Under the pieces are notes generated by a model. It searched no databases, was not told the origin of the DNA, and worked only from the letters and a program-made list of their open reading frames with translations. From Rhizobiaceae bacterium (GTDB lineage Bacteria > Pseudomonadota > Alphaproteobacteria > Rhizobiales > Rhizobiaceae): a stretch of DNA of 64,000 nt. Shown here piece by piece: positions 25,426 through 34,105 of this stretch (position 1 is its first letter; each line of letters starts with the position of its first letter). The stretch is from positions 45,357 to 109,356 of the forward strand of contig JACVCH010000014.1 in assembly GCA_016742175.1 (NCBI GenBank), in the 5' to 3' direction. A program made the translations under genes and the position numbers.

Positions 25426-27579
25426 ATGAAGAATCCGTTTTCGGCTCGCAAAGGGAAGGCGCCGCGGCCTGGACGCCTGCTCGCGCTCGACGCCTGGATC
25501 GATTCCTCGCTCTACGAAGCCGGTTTTCGCGCGCGTGAGCGGTGGGAAAACGTCACCATCTTCTTTCGCCGCTTCAAGGTCACCGGCTGGCGCCGGGGCC
25601 TCGTCGAACTGTCGAGCGAAGCCTTCACCATGGGCACCACCGGCTCGATCGTCATGCTGGCGCTCGCCATGCCCGCCTTCGAGGAAACCGCGCGCGACTG
25701 GCGCAGCCAGGGCGAGTTCGCCGTCACCTTCCTCGACCGCTACGGCAACGAGATCGGCCAGCGCGGCATCATCCAGCGCGATTCCGTGCCGGTCGACGAA
25801 ATGCCGGACCACGTCATCAAGGCCGTGCTCGCCACCGAGGACCGCCGCTTCTTCGAGCATTTCGGCATCGACGTGATCGGCCTTGCCCGCGCCATGTCGC
25901 AGAACGTGCGCGCCAATTCGGTCGTCCAAGGCGGCTCGACCCTCACCCAGCAGCTCGCCAAGAACCTGTTCCTGACCAACGAGCGCTCGATGGAGCGCAA
26001 GATCAAGGAAGCCTTCCTCGCGCTCTGGCTCGAGGCCAACCTGACCAAGAAGGAAATCCTCCAGCTCTATCTCGACCGCGCCTATATGGGCGGCGGCACG
26101 TTCGGCATCACGGCGGCGGCGGATTTCTATTTCGACAAGCACATCAAGGACGTGACGCTCGCCGAGGCGGCGATGCTGGCGGGCCTCTTCAAGGCGCCGG
26201 GCAATTACGCGCCGCACATCAACCTTCCTGCGGCGCGCGGCCGCGCCAACGTGGTCCTCAACAACCTCGTCGACAGCCGCATGATGTCGGAAGGCGAAGT
26301 GCTCGCCGCGCGCCTGCGTCCCGCGACCGCCGTCGACCGCGCAAATCTCGAAAGCCCGGACTATTTCCTCGACTGGGCCTTCGAGGAGGTCAAGAAGAAC
26401 GCGCCGGCGAACGGGCCCCACGCCCTCGTCGCCCGCACCACGATCGATCTCGACATGCAGCGCGCGGCCGAGGAATCGCTCGAGTTCCACCTGCGCCAGC
26501 ACGGTTCCGAATACAAGGTCACAGAAGGCGCGATCGTGCTGATCGAGAGCAACGGCGCGGTGCGCGCCATGGTCGGCGGGCGCGACTACGGCCGCAGCCA
26601 GTTCAACCGCGCGACGCGCGCGCTGCGGCAGACCGGCTCCTCCTTCAAGACCTATGTCTATGCCGCCGCCATGGAGGCGGGCTTCACGCCGGATTCGGTG
26701 ATCTCCGATGCGCCGATCAACTGGGGCGGCTGGTCGCCGCAGAACTATGCGCGCAAGTTCTCCGGCCGCATGACGCTGACCGAGGCGCTGGTCCGCTCGA
26801 TCAACACGGTCCCGGTCCGCCTCGCGCACGACCACCTGACGACCACGCCGATCCGCGACATCGCCTATGCGATGGGCGTCGAATCGGAGATCAGCACCCA
26901 CAAGACCATGGTGCTCGGCACGTCGAGCCTCACCGTCATGGACCAGGCCACCGCCTACAACACGCTCGCCGCCGGCGGCGTGGCCGGCACGCGCCACGGC
27001 ATCACCCAGATGCTCACCCATGCCGGCGACGTCGTCTACGACTTCTCCCGCGACGCGCCGCCGCCCGTGCCGGCCCTGTCGCCGCAGGCGCTCGCCTCGC
27101 TCAATTCCATCCTCGTCCAGATCCCCGAATGGGGCACCGCCCGGCGGGCGGCGCTCGACGGCATCCGCTCGGCCGGCAAGACCGGCACGACGCAGTCCTA
27201 TCGCGATGCCTGGTATGTCGGCTTCACCGGCAATTACACCGCCGCCGTCTGGATGGGGAACGACGATTTCTCGCCCACCGACAACATGACCGGCGGCTCG
27301 CTGCCCGCGATGACCTGGCAGCGCCTGATGACCTATGCGCACCAGAATGTGGAGCTGAAGCCGATCCCCGGCATCGAGAATCCCTTCGTCGACGAAGAGT
27401 TGGTCGCCGAAGCCGAGACCGACGACGCGCAGGCCGCCGATGCAGCGGCCGCGCAGGAAGAGCGCCCCGCCGTCCTGTCGGGCCGCACGACACGGCTTCT
27501 CGTCGACATGTCCGATGCCTTCCGCCAGGCGCCGGTCGTGCGCCTGCCCGACAGGCCCGAAACGCTCTCGGCACTTTGA
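25426..27579 (+). CDS. Penicillin-binding protein 1a (bifunctional transglycosylase/transpeptidase)
   Basis: 717 aa from the ATG at 25426 (MKNPFSARKG). A basic cytoplasmic N-terminus and one membrane helix (about residues 66-85) precede a GT51 glycosyltransferase domain with catalytic Glu138 in ATEDRRFFEHFG and the motif QGGSTLTQQLAKNLFL. The transpeptidase domain has the SxxK nucleophile Ser405 (TGSSFKTY), the S-x-N motif SIN and KTGTTQSYRDAW. A short acidic C-terminal tail ends the protein. It polymerises and cross-links peptidoglycan at the periplasmic face. It is divergent from the GTA cluster, with about 330 bp between the two starts. Confidence 0.95.
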   Translation: MKNPFSARKGKAPRPGRLLALDAWIDSSLYEAGFRARERWENVTIFFRRFKVTGWRRGLVELSSEAFTMGTTGSIVMLALAMPAFEETARDWRSQGEFAVTFLDRYGNEIGQRGIIQRDSVPVDEMPDHVIKAVLATEDRRFFEHFGIDVIGLARAMSQNVRANSVVQGGSTLTQQLAKNLFLTNERSMERKIKEAFLALWLEANLTKKEILQLYLDRAYMGGGTFGITAAADFYFDKHIKDVTLAEAAMLAGLFKAPGNYAPHINLPAARGRANVVLNNLVDSRMMSEGEVLAARLRPATAVDRANLESPDYFLDWAFEEVKKNAPANGPHALVARTTIDLDMQRAAEESLEFHLRQHGSEYKVTEGAIVLIESNGAVRAMVGGRDYGRSQFNRATRALRQTGSSFKTYVYAAAMEAGFTPDSVISDAPINWGGWSPQNYARKFSGRMTLTEALVRSINTVPVRLAHDHLTTTPIRDIAYAMGVESEISTHKTMVLGTSSLTVMDQATAYNTLAAGGVAGTRHGITQMLTHAGDVVYDFSRDAPPPVPALSPQALASLNSILVQIPEWGTARRAALDGIRSAGKTGTTQSYRDAWYVGFTGNYTAAVWMGNDDFSPTDNMTGGSLPAMTWQRLMTYAHQNVELKPIPGIENPFVDEELVAEAETDDAQAADAAAAQEERPAVLSGRTTRLLVDMSDAFRQAPVVRLPDRPETLSAL

Positions 27580-27672
27580 CATCCGCATGATTTCTCGCGC
27601 CGTCTGGTGTAAATGCCGGCAGGCAATTCCCCTTGCCGCCCGACTCACCGGACCTTCCGACCGCCGCTCCCC

Positions 27673-28239
27673 ATGCTGAAATCCCTCCTCCTCACCGCGC
27701 TCACGCTCGTCATCGCCCTTGGCGGCGGCGCGGGCAGCGTGTGGCTGATGATGGAGGAGGTTCCCGATTTCGGCGCGATGACGATCGGCGAATGGAGCGT
27801 CAATCCGACCGAGGGCACGCCGCAGGCCGACCCTTACGCCAAGGCGCGGTTCGCGCGCGAGGGCAAGCTGTCGCTCGGCGTCGCCGAGGGCGCACAGTTC
27901 ATCGCCGCGCGCGACACGACCGGCCAGCCGCTGCGCGGTGCCTGCGACTACGTCGTCACCGGCAGCGTCCCCGCCTCGCGCTTCTGGACCCTGCACGCCG
28001 TCCAGCCCGGCGCTTCCGGCACGCCGCACACGTTGCAGTCGCTCGCTTTATTGCGCGATTCGTCCGGCTCGTTCTCGATCGCCCTGTCGCGCCATCCCGC
28101 CCCCGGCAACTGGCTGCAGATTGGCGCGGACGGCCCCTACCGTCTCGTCCTCGCCGTCTACGACACGCCGACTGTCGGCTCGGCGGATTTCGCCGAGGTC
28201 ACCTTGCCGCGTATCGTGCGGGAGCGCTGCAATGGGTAG
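27673..28239 (+). CDS. DUF1214 membrane-anchored protein
   Basis: 188 aa from the ATG at 27673. One N-terminal membrane helix (about residues 3-23) is followed by a periplasmic DUF1214-like beta-rich domain: CDYVVTGSVPASRFWTLHAV, FSIALSRHPAPGNWLQIG, YRLVLAVYDTP. It overlaps the next gene by 8 bp; such DUF1214/DUF1254 pairs look like two halves of the single-chain DUF1254 proteins of other bacteria. Biochemical function unknown. Confidence 0.8.
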   Translation: MLKSLLLTALTLVIALGGGAGSVWLMMEEVPDFGAMTIGEWSVNPTEGTPQADPYAKARFAREGKLSLGVAEGAQFIAARDTTGQPLRGACDYVVTGSVPASRFWTLHAVQPGASGTPHTLQSLALLRDSSGSFSIALSRHPAPGNWLQIGADGPYRLVLAVYDTPTVGSADFAEVTLPRIVRERCNG

Positions 28240-28771
28240 CTTGCTGCGCGCCATAATCGTCGGCCTCGTCGGCGCCGGCATCGTCCACGGGCTGGTGCTC
28301 CTCATCATCCCGCATGTGACGGAAGGCGACGTCTGGACCCGGCTCGAAAGCCGCGCGCCCTTCTACGAGGTCGTCCGCATTGATCCCGCGTCCGGCGGCA
28401 ACATGATCCATCTGCCCGATCCGCTGTTCGAGGCGGCCGCCTGCCGCATCGACCTGTCGGAAGGCATCGTCCACCTTGAGGCCGAGGGCGACGTGCCTTA
28501 CTGGTCGATGTCGATCTACGATCGCTCCGGGCAGAACATCTTTTCGATCAACGACCGCACGTCGAACGAGGGCCGGCTCGATTTCCTCGTCGCGACCTCG
28601 GCGCAGCTCACCGAACTGCGCAACAGCCAGGCCGCCGATTTCGGCACCGCCGTCTTCGTCGAAACCGAGGTCCAGGAGGGGATCGTCGTCGTGCGCGCCT
28701 TCGTGCCGGACCCGACCTTCGAACCCACCATCTCGCGCTATCTCGCCGGTCTGGATTGCAGTCTTAGATAG
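28232..28771 (+). CDS. DUF1254 membrane-anchored protein
   Basis: 179 aa from the ATG at 28232, inside the 3' end of the DUF1214 gene. One N-terminal membrane helix (about residues 5-26) and a periplasmic domain with FYEVVRIDPASGGNMIHLPD, ACRIDLSEG, and YWSMSIYDRSGQNIFSINDR. Overlapping order suggests it works with the DUF1214 protein as a complex. Its end overlaps a small convergent gene by 8 bp. Function unknown. Confidence 0.78.
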   Translation: MGSLLRAIIVGLVGAGIVHGLVLLIIPHVTEGDVWTRLESRAPFYEVVRIDPASGGNMIHLPDPLFEAAACRIDLSEGIVHLEAEGDVPYWSMSIYDRSGQNIFSINDRTSNEGRLDFLVATSAQLTELRNSQAADFGTAVFVETEVQEGIVVVRAFVPDPTFEPTISRYLAGLDCSLR

Positions 28772-28928
28772 CCTTGCTGCGGCCCGGACGGGCACGCGGC
28801 TTGCGCGCCGGCGGGTCTGTCAGGCGCTCGTAGCGCACGCCCGGAAAGATGATGATCGTCCCGCCGCCGGGCGGCGCGGGTCGCAAGGGGGCTTGGGTGT
28901 TCGGCCGAAGCCTGACAATCGTCGCCAT
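28764..28928 (-). CDS. Small conserved-type basic protein (54 aa)
   Basis: 54-codon frame with ATG at 28928 and TAA at 28764, convergent with and overlapping the DUF1254 gene. The product begins MATIVRLRPN, has a Pro/Gly-rich stretch, a short beta-like segment GGGTIIIFPGVRYERL, and an Arg/Pro-rich basic tail. Small proteins of this shape (metal-free, basic tail after FPGVRYER) recur in rhizobia in my recollection. It could bind nucleic acid, but that is a guess. Confidence 0.5.
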   Translation of the reverse strand: MATIVRLRPNTQAPLRPAPPGGGTIIIFPGVRYERLTDPPARKPRARPGRSKAI

Positions 28929-29107
28929 GGTCGTTGCTCGCAGTCACGGGTTGTGGAGCACTACGCAACGCCTCCGAATCCGATATGCCGCGGCCACGGT
29001 TAATAAGTGCATAACGCATTTGCGCTAAGTTGAATGGTGGGTGGCCGGCGTTCGGGTTCGACGCTTTCCCCCGCGTGTTCGAGTATCCGCAAGATCAGGC
29101 GTATCCA

Positions 29108-29950
29108 GTGTCCAGCGTCGAGTTCCGGCAGTTTGCCGCCAGCAGCGAAAGCACCAAGTCCGACCGCCTGTTGCGCGCGGCCGTCTCGGCCTTCTGTTCC
29201 ATCCTGCGCCCCTCGCGCCAGGAAGTCGCGCAGATCGAGGATCTGGCGACCCCGCTCCTCTCCCATGCAACGCGCGAGACCCTGCGCTTCGTCGCCGCGG
29301 CGCTCTCCGAATGCCTCAATCCGCCGCCCTCGCTGGTGCGCCGGCTCTGCGACGAGCCGGTCGACATCTGCGCACCGCTCCTGGTGCGCTCGTCGGCGCT
29401 GCGCGACATCGATCTCCTCGCGCTCATCGGCCGGCACGGGCTCGGCCACGCGCTCGCCATCGAGCGCCGGCGCGAGCTCGATCCGCGCATTGCAAATCTC
29501 ATCGCGTCGCTGAAAGCGCGCTCCGCCCCCGAAGCCGCGCCCGCGCCCGCGCCGACCTCCATGCTCCCCGCCACGCTCGAAAAGCTGCGCGCCATGATGG
29601 TGCCCGCCGCCGAGACGCGCCCAGCGCGCTGGACGGAAGCGCCGACGCCCTATCTCAAGCTGCGCGCCGCCGCCCTTTCCGGCAATCCCGCGATCCTGCG
29701 CGCCACGCTGGCGAGCCTCTTTTCGATCGACGAACACGCCGCCGCCGGCCTCCTCGCCGACCCGACGATGACCGCGCTCAAGGCCGTCCTGAAACGCCTC
29801 GGCCTGACGGCCGAAGAAGCCTACCTCATCGCCTCCGCCGCCCAGCCCCACCGCTTTGCGACGGCTACGACCATCCGCGGATTCGTCGAGGACTACATGT
29901 CCGAAACCGCGACGCCCGCGGCAACGCGGCAGGGTTTCGCTCGGCCGTAG
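29108..29950 (+). CDS. DUF2336-type helical-repeat protein
   Basis: About 280 aa from a GTG at 29108 (a TTG at 29030 is the longer alternative; neither has a strong ribosome site). The product is all-alpha, with repeats such as HATRETLRFVAAALSECLNP and DPTMTALKAVLKRLGLTAEE, a short Pro/Ala linker (APEAAPAPAPTS) and a second helical region. This resembles the DUF2336 family of alphaproteobacterial HEAT-like proteins. It is cytoplasmic, and its function is unknown. It faces the DUF1491 gene convergently with 29 bp between. Confidence 0.65.
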   Translation: MSSVEFRQFAASSESTKSDRLLRAAVSAFCSILRPSRQEVAQIEDLATPLLSHATRETLRFVAAALSECLNPPPSLVRRLCDEPVDICAPLLVRSSALRDIDLLALIGRHGLGHALAIERRRELDPRIANLIASLKARSAPEAAPAPAPTSMLPATLEKLRAMMVPAAETRPARWTEAPTPYLKLRAAALSGNPAILRATLASLFSIDEHAAAGLLADPTMTALKAVLKRLGLTAEEAYLIASAAQPHRFATATTIRGFVEDYMSETATPAATRQGFARP

Positions 29951-29979
29951 CCGGACAAGCCCTTCCGCCCACGGATTTT

Positions 29980-30312
29980 CTACAGAAGCTCGTCCACCAG
30001 GCGCTGGTCCGCCTCGATCTCCACCACCCACAGATCCGAATCGAACCGCCGCTCCTTTTCAAGCCGCGCCTCGATCGCCGCATCGTCGGCAGCTTCCAGC
30101 ACGGCTGAAAACATCCGCTCATCCGGCCGCGCCCCGCCATAGTCGGATTGCGCGCGCGGCGCGTAGAGCGTCGCCTCGCCGAAGCGCAAGCGTACGACGA
30201 CGAAGATCGCCCCCGCCTCGGTCGCGCCGCGCCGCACGACCGCGCCATAGCCGCCGGATGCGAACACCCTGCGCAGCATGGCCGAAACCCAAAGGTCTGA
30301 AGTCACGCGCAT
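29980..30312 (-). CDS. DUF1491 family protein
   Basis: 110-aa soluble protein of the alphaproteobacterial DUF1491 family: DLWVSAMLRRVFASGGYGAV, VRRGATEAGAIFVVV, ATLYAPRAQSD and RLEKERRFDSDLWVVEIE. Length is right for the family. It starts 12 bp after the peptidoglycan-binding protein gene and is probably co-transcribed with it. No biochemical role is known. Confidence 0.85.
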   Translation of the reverse strand: MRVTSDLWVSAMLRRVFASGGYGAVVRRGATEAGAIFVVVRLRFGEATLYAPRAQSDYGGARPDERMFSAVLEAADDAAIEARLEKERRFDSDLWVVEIEADQRLVDELL

Positions 30313-30323
30313 CGCCAGATCCG

Positions 30324-31151
30324 TCAGTCGGTGAGCCCGATTTCCTTCATCTTGGCATAGGTCGCGTCGTCCGGCTGGCCGGTCTCGGTCAGGCCGAACA
30401 GGCTCTGGAATTCCTTGATCGCCGCCACCGTGCGCGGGCCGACCTGGCCGTCGAGGTCGATGCCCTGGTTGCCGAATGCGCGCAGGCCGGCCTGGATGCG
30501 CATCACTAGCTGGTCGCCGCCCGAGGGTGCCGACGCCGTCTGCATCTGGTCGGTCGCCGCGCGCGCGGCCTGTTCCACCGCCTCCGCCTCGCCGTCGACC
30601 TCGGTCCGTGCACCAAGATGGCGCAGCAATTCGCCGTCGATGCCGCCATCGGCCGCCAGGCCGAGCTTCTGGCGGTAGATCTGCACCGCCTGGTCCGTCT
30701 GCGGGCCGGTCAGCCCGTCGATCGCGCCCGTATAGAGCTTCAATTCCGCCAGCACGCGCTGCACCTCCGCCACCACCGCCTGCCGCGCGTCGGGCGGCGA
30801 AGCCGCCGGCGCCGTCATCGGCTGCGGCATTGCCTGCGGCCGTGCCAGCGGCGTCGGCTGCATCGCCTCGTTCGGCAGGTCGAGTTCGGGCGCAAGTTCC
30901 AGCCGCGTTACGTCGACCGGTTCGGCCGGCTCGCGCGGCGGCAGGTGGCGGGTCTGGAAGAACGCGCTCTTGTGCTGGTGCGGCTGATACCAGATCGCAT
31001 TGGCGGCGACGAAGGCGAAGGTGATCGCAAACGCGGTCACGCCGCCGACGCCGACCGGCCGTTCGGCAATCGCGCGTCCGGTCGCCGACAAGCCGGCGAC
31101 GAGGAGCCCCGGGCTTTGCTTGCGCTTACGCGATTTTGCGGAACGTGCCAT
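30324..31151 (-). CDS. Membrane-anchored peptidoglycan-binding protein (two PG_binding_1 domains)
   Basis: 275 aa from the ATG at 31151, preceded by AAAGGA (a start five codons earlier is possible). The basic N-terminus (ARSAKSRKRKQ) precedes one membrane helix (about residues 35-55), then a Pro-rich periplasmic linker and two PG_binding_1 repeats: VQRVLAELKLYTGAIDGLTG and RIQAGLRAFGNQGIDLDGQV, each with the G-P-x-T motif. It would anchor to or sense the wall. It overlaps the end of the histidine-kinase gene by 26 bp, hinting at a shared function. Confidence 0.85.
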   Translation of the reverse strand: MARSAKSRKRKQSPGLLVAGLSATGRAIAERPVGVGGVTAFAITFAFVAANAIWYQPHQHKSAFFQTRHLPPREPAEPVDVTRLELAPELDLPNEAMQPTPLARPQAMPQPMTAPAASPPDARQAVVAEVQRVLAELKLYTGAIDGLTGPQTDQAVQIYRQKLGLAADGGIDGELLRHLGARTEVDGEAEAVEQAARAATDQMQTASAPSGGDQLVMRIQAGLRAFGNQGIDLDGQVGPRTVAAIKEFQSLFGLTETGQPDDATYAKMKEIGLTD

Positions 31152-32868
31152 GCGTCCTTTGTCCATTTGCGCTCGGTGTCGTCAGGGGCGTCACGGGGTT
31201 CGCGGCGCGCTGCGCTGGGAAACTCACGGTCACGGTCGTGCCCTCGCCCGGCGCGCTTTCGATCGCGAGGTCGCCGTCGTGAAGCGCCACCAGCCCCTTG
31301 ACCAGCGAGAGGCCGAGCCCCGTTCCCTCGAACTTGCGCGTGTAGTCGTTCTGGACCTGCGCGAACGGCCGCCCGAGCCCCGCCAGATCGTCGGCCGCGA
31401 TGCCGATGCCGGTGTCGGCGACCATGATCGCGATGCGCTCGCCCTGCCGCGCGGCCGACAGCGTCACGCGCCCGCCCTGCGGCGTGAACTTGATCGCGTT
31501 TGAGACGAGGTTGAGCAGGATCTGGTGAACCGCGCGCTGGTCCGCGTCGAGTTCGCCGATTTCGTCGCGCTCCGCGATCGCTAGCGCGACGCCCTTGTCG
31601 CTGGCCTGGCTTTCGAGCAGCGAGACCGTCAGGTCGAGCGCGCTCTTCAGTTCGAACGGCTCGGGGTGGATCGAATAGGCGCCGGCCTCGATCTTCGAGA
31701 TGTCGAGGATCGAATTGACCACGGCCAGCAGATGATTGCCCGCCTCGCGGATCAGCCCGACATGCTCGGCCTGCTTGACCGGCAGCGGCCCGGAGACCGC
31801 TTCGTGCAGCAACAGGTCCGAGAAGCCGATGATCGCATTCAGCGGCGTGCGCAGTTCGTGGCTGACCGCGGCGAGGAAACGGCTCTTGGCGATCTCGAGC
31901 GCCGCCGCCTGGTCCGCCGCATCGTCGAGCGCCGCGCGCAGATCGGCGATCTCCGTCGCATCGCGCAGAATCGCGGTCCAGCCGGCCGCACCGCGCAGGA
32001 GTTCGAGCCCGACGTCGAGATGCGCGACATCGCCCGGCAGCGCGCCCGGAATGCGCAGTGTCAGATAGAGGTGCTGTGGCTCACTAGCGTCCGACGAAAG
32101 CGCATGCAGCAGCTTCACCCGGTCGCTGACACGCACCCGCTCGAAAAATCCCGCACCTGCCAGCAGATCGGGTTCGAGCCCGAGGATGCGCCGCGCCTGG
32201 TCGGAAGCCGACGCGACCTCGCCGTCGCGCGACAGCGACAGCAGAACCGCATCCATCCGCTGGTCGAGGCTCGGCTCGGCCGGCTGGTCCGCCTGCGGCG
32301 CGGCCATCAGGCCGGCAAGGCGCGGCAGGGCGAGCATCAGATAGAAGAGCGCGGCCCCTGCGCCGGTCATCGTCGCCGTCGCGCCCGCCGGGGCACCGGC
32401 GAAGAAGACGGCCATGGCGAGCGGCACGCCGAGGATCGCCGCCTTGGCCGCCGAACCGCGCGTGCCGGTCACCCAACCCGCCTCGCCGATCATGGCGAGC
32501 GCCAGCAGCAGAACCACCGGTGCGGGCGCGCCCATCCACAAGCCGAGCCCGCCGACGCCGAGCGCCAGACCGAGGCCGGAACCGGCAACGAAGCGGAAAT
32601 GCCTCCCCGTCGCGGCGATGACCACCAGCGTCAGGGATAAGGCGAAGATCGCCGCCACGACGCCGAGCGCGGCATTGGCGCCGAAGGAGCCAAGCGCCAG
32701 CGGCGCGGCAATCGCGGTCAGGAAGAAGGGGGCGCCGAGCATGACTGCGATCAGCCTTGCCTGCCGCGCGCGCGCGCGGCTGTCGGCCAGGCGCGCGTGA
32801 ACCAGCCGCTCGCAGGAGCCAAGGATCTGGCCCATCCAGTCGTAGGATCGGGTTCGGCTCAATTTCAC
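31126..32868 (-). CDS. Membrane PAS-domain sensor histidine kinase
   Basis: 580 aa. An N-terminal region with about six hydrophobic segments in three pairs (residues about 42-190), a PAS-like domain (MDAVLLSLSRDGEVASASDQ; ILGLEPDLL), a coiled coil, HisKA with FLAAVSHELRTPLNAIIGFS, and HATPase with NLVSNAIKFTPQGG, VADTGIGIA and GTGLGLSLVKGL. This is the architecture of alphaproteobacterial cell-cycle kinases related to PleC/DivJ or PdhS, but the specific identity is not decided. No receiver domain or partner regulator is adjacent. The stop lies inside the next gene, the peptidoglycan-binding protein. Confidence 0.9.
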   Translation of the reverse strand: MKLSRTRSYDWMGQILGSCERLVHARLADSRARARQARLIAVMLGAPFFLTAIAAPLALGSFGANAALGVVAAIFALSLTLVVIAATGRHFRFVAGSGLGLALGVGGLGLWMGAPAPVVLLLALAMIGEAGWVTGTRGSAAKAAILGVPLAMAVFFAGAPAGATATMTGAGAALFYLMLALPRLAGLMAAPQADQPAEPSLDQRMDAVLLSLSRDGEVASASDQARRILGLEPDLLAGAGFFERVRVSDRVKLLHALSSDASEPQHLYLTLRIPGALPGDVAHLDVGLELLRGAAGWTAILRDATEIADLRAALDDAADQAAALEIAKSRFLAAVSHELRTPLNAIIGFSDLLLHEAVSGPLPVKQAEHVGLIREAGNHLLAVVNSILDISKIEAGAYSIHPEPFELKSALDLTVSLLESQASDKGVALAIAERDEIGELDADQRAVHQILLNLVSNAIKFTPQGGRVTLSAARQGERIAIMVADTGIGIAADDLAGLGRPFAQVQNDYTRKFEGTGLGLSLVKGLVALHDGDLAIESAPGEGTTVTVSFPAQRAANPVTPLTTPSANGQRTHGTFRKIA

Positions 32869-33256
32869 TCAACGCACTCGCACACAGCCCGCTTTTCGCG
32901 GGTCGACATCGTTGCGATCACCCTCGCATCCAGCGTTTAAGGAAAGGATAAAGCGCCGGGATTCCTCGCCCGAAAGCGGCTTCAGCCAGCATCGCCGCCA
33001 ACCGATTGCCGGTTTGGTAAAGCGTTCGTAAGCCGGCATTTCCGCCGCTCATCCGTCCGGCCTCCGACGGCCCAAACCCTTGCCGCGCCTGGCTTTTTCA
33101 AGCCTTCCATCCACACCACCAATCTGCCCCGACGCGCGATCGGTAAAATTTGAATCGAATTTGGCGAAAATTGCCGCCTCGTCCTCAAGCAGCCTTTTTC
33201 GTCCTCATGCTTTGATCTGGTCGAAGCCGGCACGGGGACGCCGGCGACGGGGAAAG
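32869..33256. other. Intergenic region between divergent genes
   Basis: About 390 bp with no convincing gene. It must hold the promoters of the histidine-kinase/PG-binding operon (minus) and of the DUF5330 gene (plus). An AT-rich patch at about 33145-33175 is a candidate promoter region for the plus side, but I see no clear -35/-10 pair. Confidence 0.4.
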
Positions 33257-33634
33257 ATGATGATCGGATTTCTGTTCAAGAGCGCCTTCTGGCTGTCGAT
33301 AGCCCTTCTCTTCATTCCGCTCGCGCCGTCGAGCGAAACCGGAGAGCCGCAGGTCGGCGCGATGGATGCCTTCTTCGCCGCCCGCGAGGCGATCAGCGAC
33401 GTGACGGGCATCTGCGAGCGCAAGCCGGAGGTTTGCGAGGTCGGCGGCGCGCTGGTCGGGTCGATGGGCGTCCGGGCCCGCGAGGGCGCGCGCATGGCTT
33501 ATGAAGCGCTGGACGGCCAGTTCGGCGAAGGCGAGCCGGAAAGCATGCTCGCCCAGCCGAGCGAGACCGTCCCCGCCTTCGATGCCGGGATGACGACCGG
33601 CAGCGTGCCGGCGACGCCCGCCGCGACCTTTTGA
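33257..33634 (+). CDS. DUF5330 family small membrane/exported protein
   Basis: 125 aa from the first of two ATGs, with GGGGAAAG upstream. It has an N-terminal hydrophobic segment (about residues 3-22), then the DUF5330 core DAFFAAREAISDVTGICERK followed by EVCEVGGALVGSMGVRA with two Cys, and a disordered Pro/Thr-rich tail. Probably periplasmic. Members are confined to rhizobial relatives, and function is unknown. It lies 36 bp upstream of sufE. Confidence 0.75.
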   Translation: MMIGFLFKSAFWLSIALLFIPLAPSSETGEPQVGAMDAFFAAREAISDVTGICERKPEVCEVGGALVGSMGVRAREGARMAYEALDGQFGEGEPESMLAQPSETVPAFDAGMTTGSVPATPAATF

Positions 33635-33670
33635 GGTGACGGCCGGCCCGTCGGCCCCTATATCGACGGC

Positions 33671-34105
33671 ATGAGCACCAGCATCGACCAGATCTACGAA
33701 GACTTCGCCTTCCTCGACGAGTGGGAGGACCGCTACCGCTACATCATCGAGCTCGGCGCCGGCCTGCCGCCCTATCCCGAAGAGGCGCGCGACGCAGCCC
33801 ACAAGGTGCAGGGCTGCGTCAGCCAGGTCTGGCTCCACTCCACCATCTCCGACGGCGCCGATCCGACGATCTCCTACGAAGGCGATTCCGACTCGCACAT
33901 CGTCAAGGGCCTCGTCGCCATCGTCCTCGCGCTCTATTCCGGCCGCCGCGCCTCCGAAATGCTCGCTGTCGACCCCGACGGCGTCCTCAAGCGGCTCGGC
34001 CTCGATGAGCATCTCACCCCCCAGCGCGCCAACGGCCTGCGCTCGATGATCAAGCGCATCCGCATGGAAGCAGCGACCGTCGCCGAGGCCGCGCCGGCAA
34101 GCTAG
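33671..34105 (+). CDS. sufE: SufE family sulfur acceptor (Fe-S cluster assembly)
   Basis: 144-aa cytoplasmic sulfur-transfer protein that accepts persulfide from the SufS cysteine desulfurase. It shows the SufE core: RYRYIIELGAGLPPYPEEAR, active-site Cys49 in KVQGCVSQVW, and DSDSHIVKGLVAIVLALYSG. It has full length for the family. No other suf gene is adjacent, so this is an orphan copy. It is convergent with the DUF6456 gene with a 4-bp overlap of the stop ends. Confidence 0.95.
   Translation: MSTSIDQIYEDFAFLDEWEDRYRYIIELGAGLPPYPEEARDAAHKVQGCVSQVWLHSTISDGADPTISYEGDSDSHIVKGLVAIVLALYSGRRASEMLAVDPDGVLKRLGLDEHLTPQRANGLRSMIKRIRMEAATVAEAAPAS

Noticed and set aside
25423..28029. A very long open frame on the minus strand antisense to penicillin-binding protein 1a
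   Set aside because: It is an artefact of GC-rich codon use in the real plus-strand gene, which has intact catalytic motifs. Similar mirrored frames opposite degP, the S9 peptidase and betB were dropped for the same reason.
33080..33256. Upstream extension of the DUF5330 gene to 33080
   Set aside because: The added part is low-complexity Ser/Pro-rich with no ribosome site; the ATG at 33257 has a purine-rich site and starts a membrane segment.
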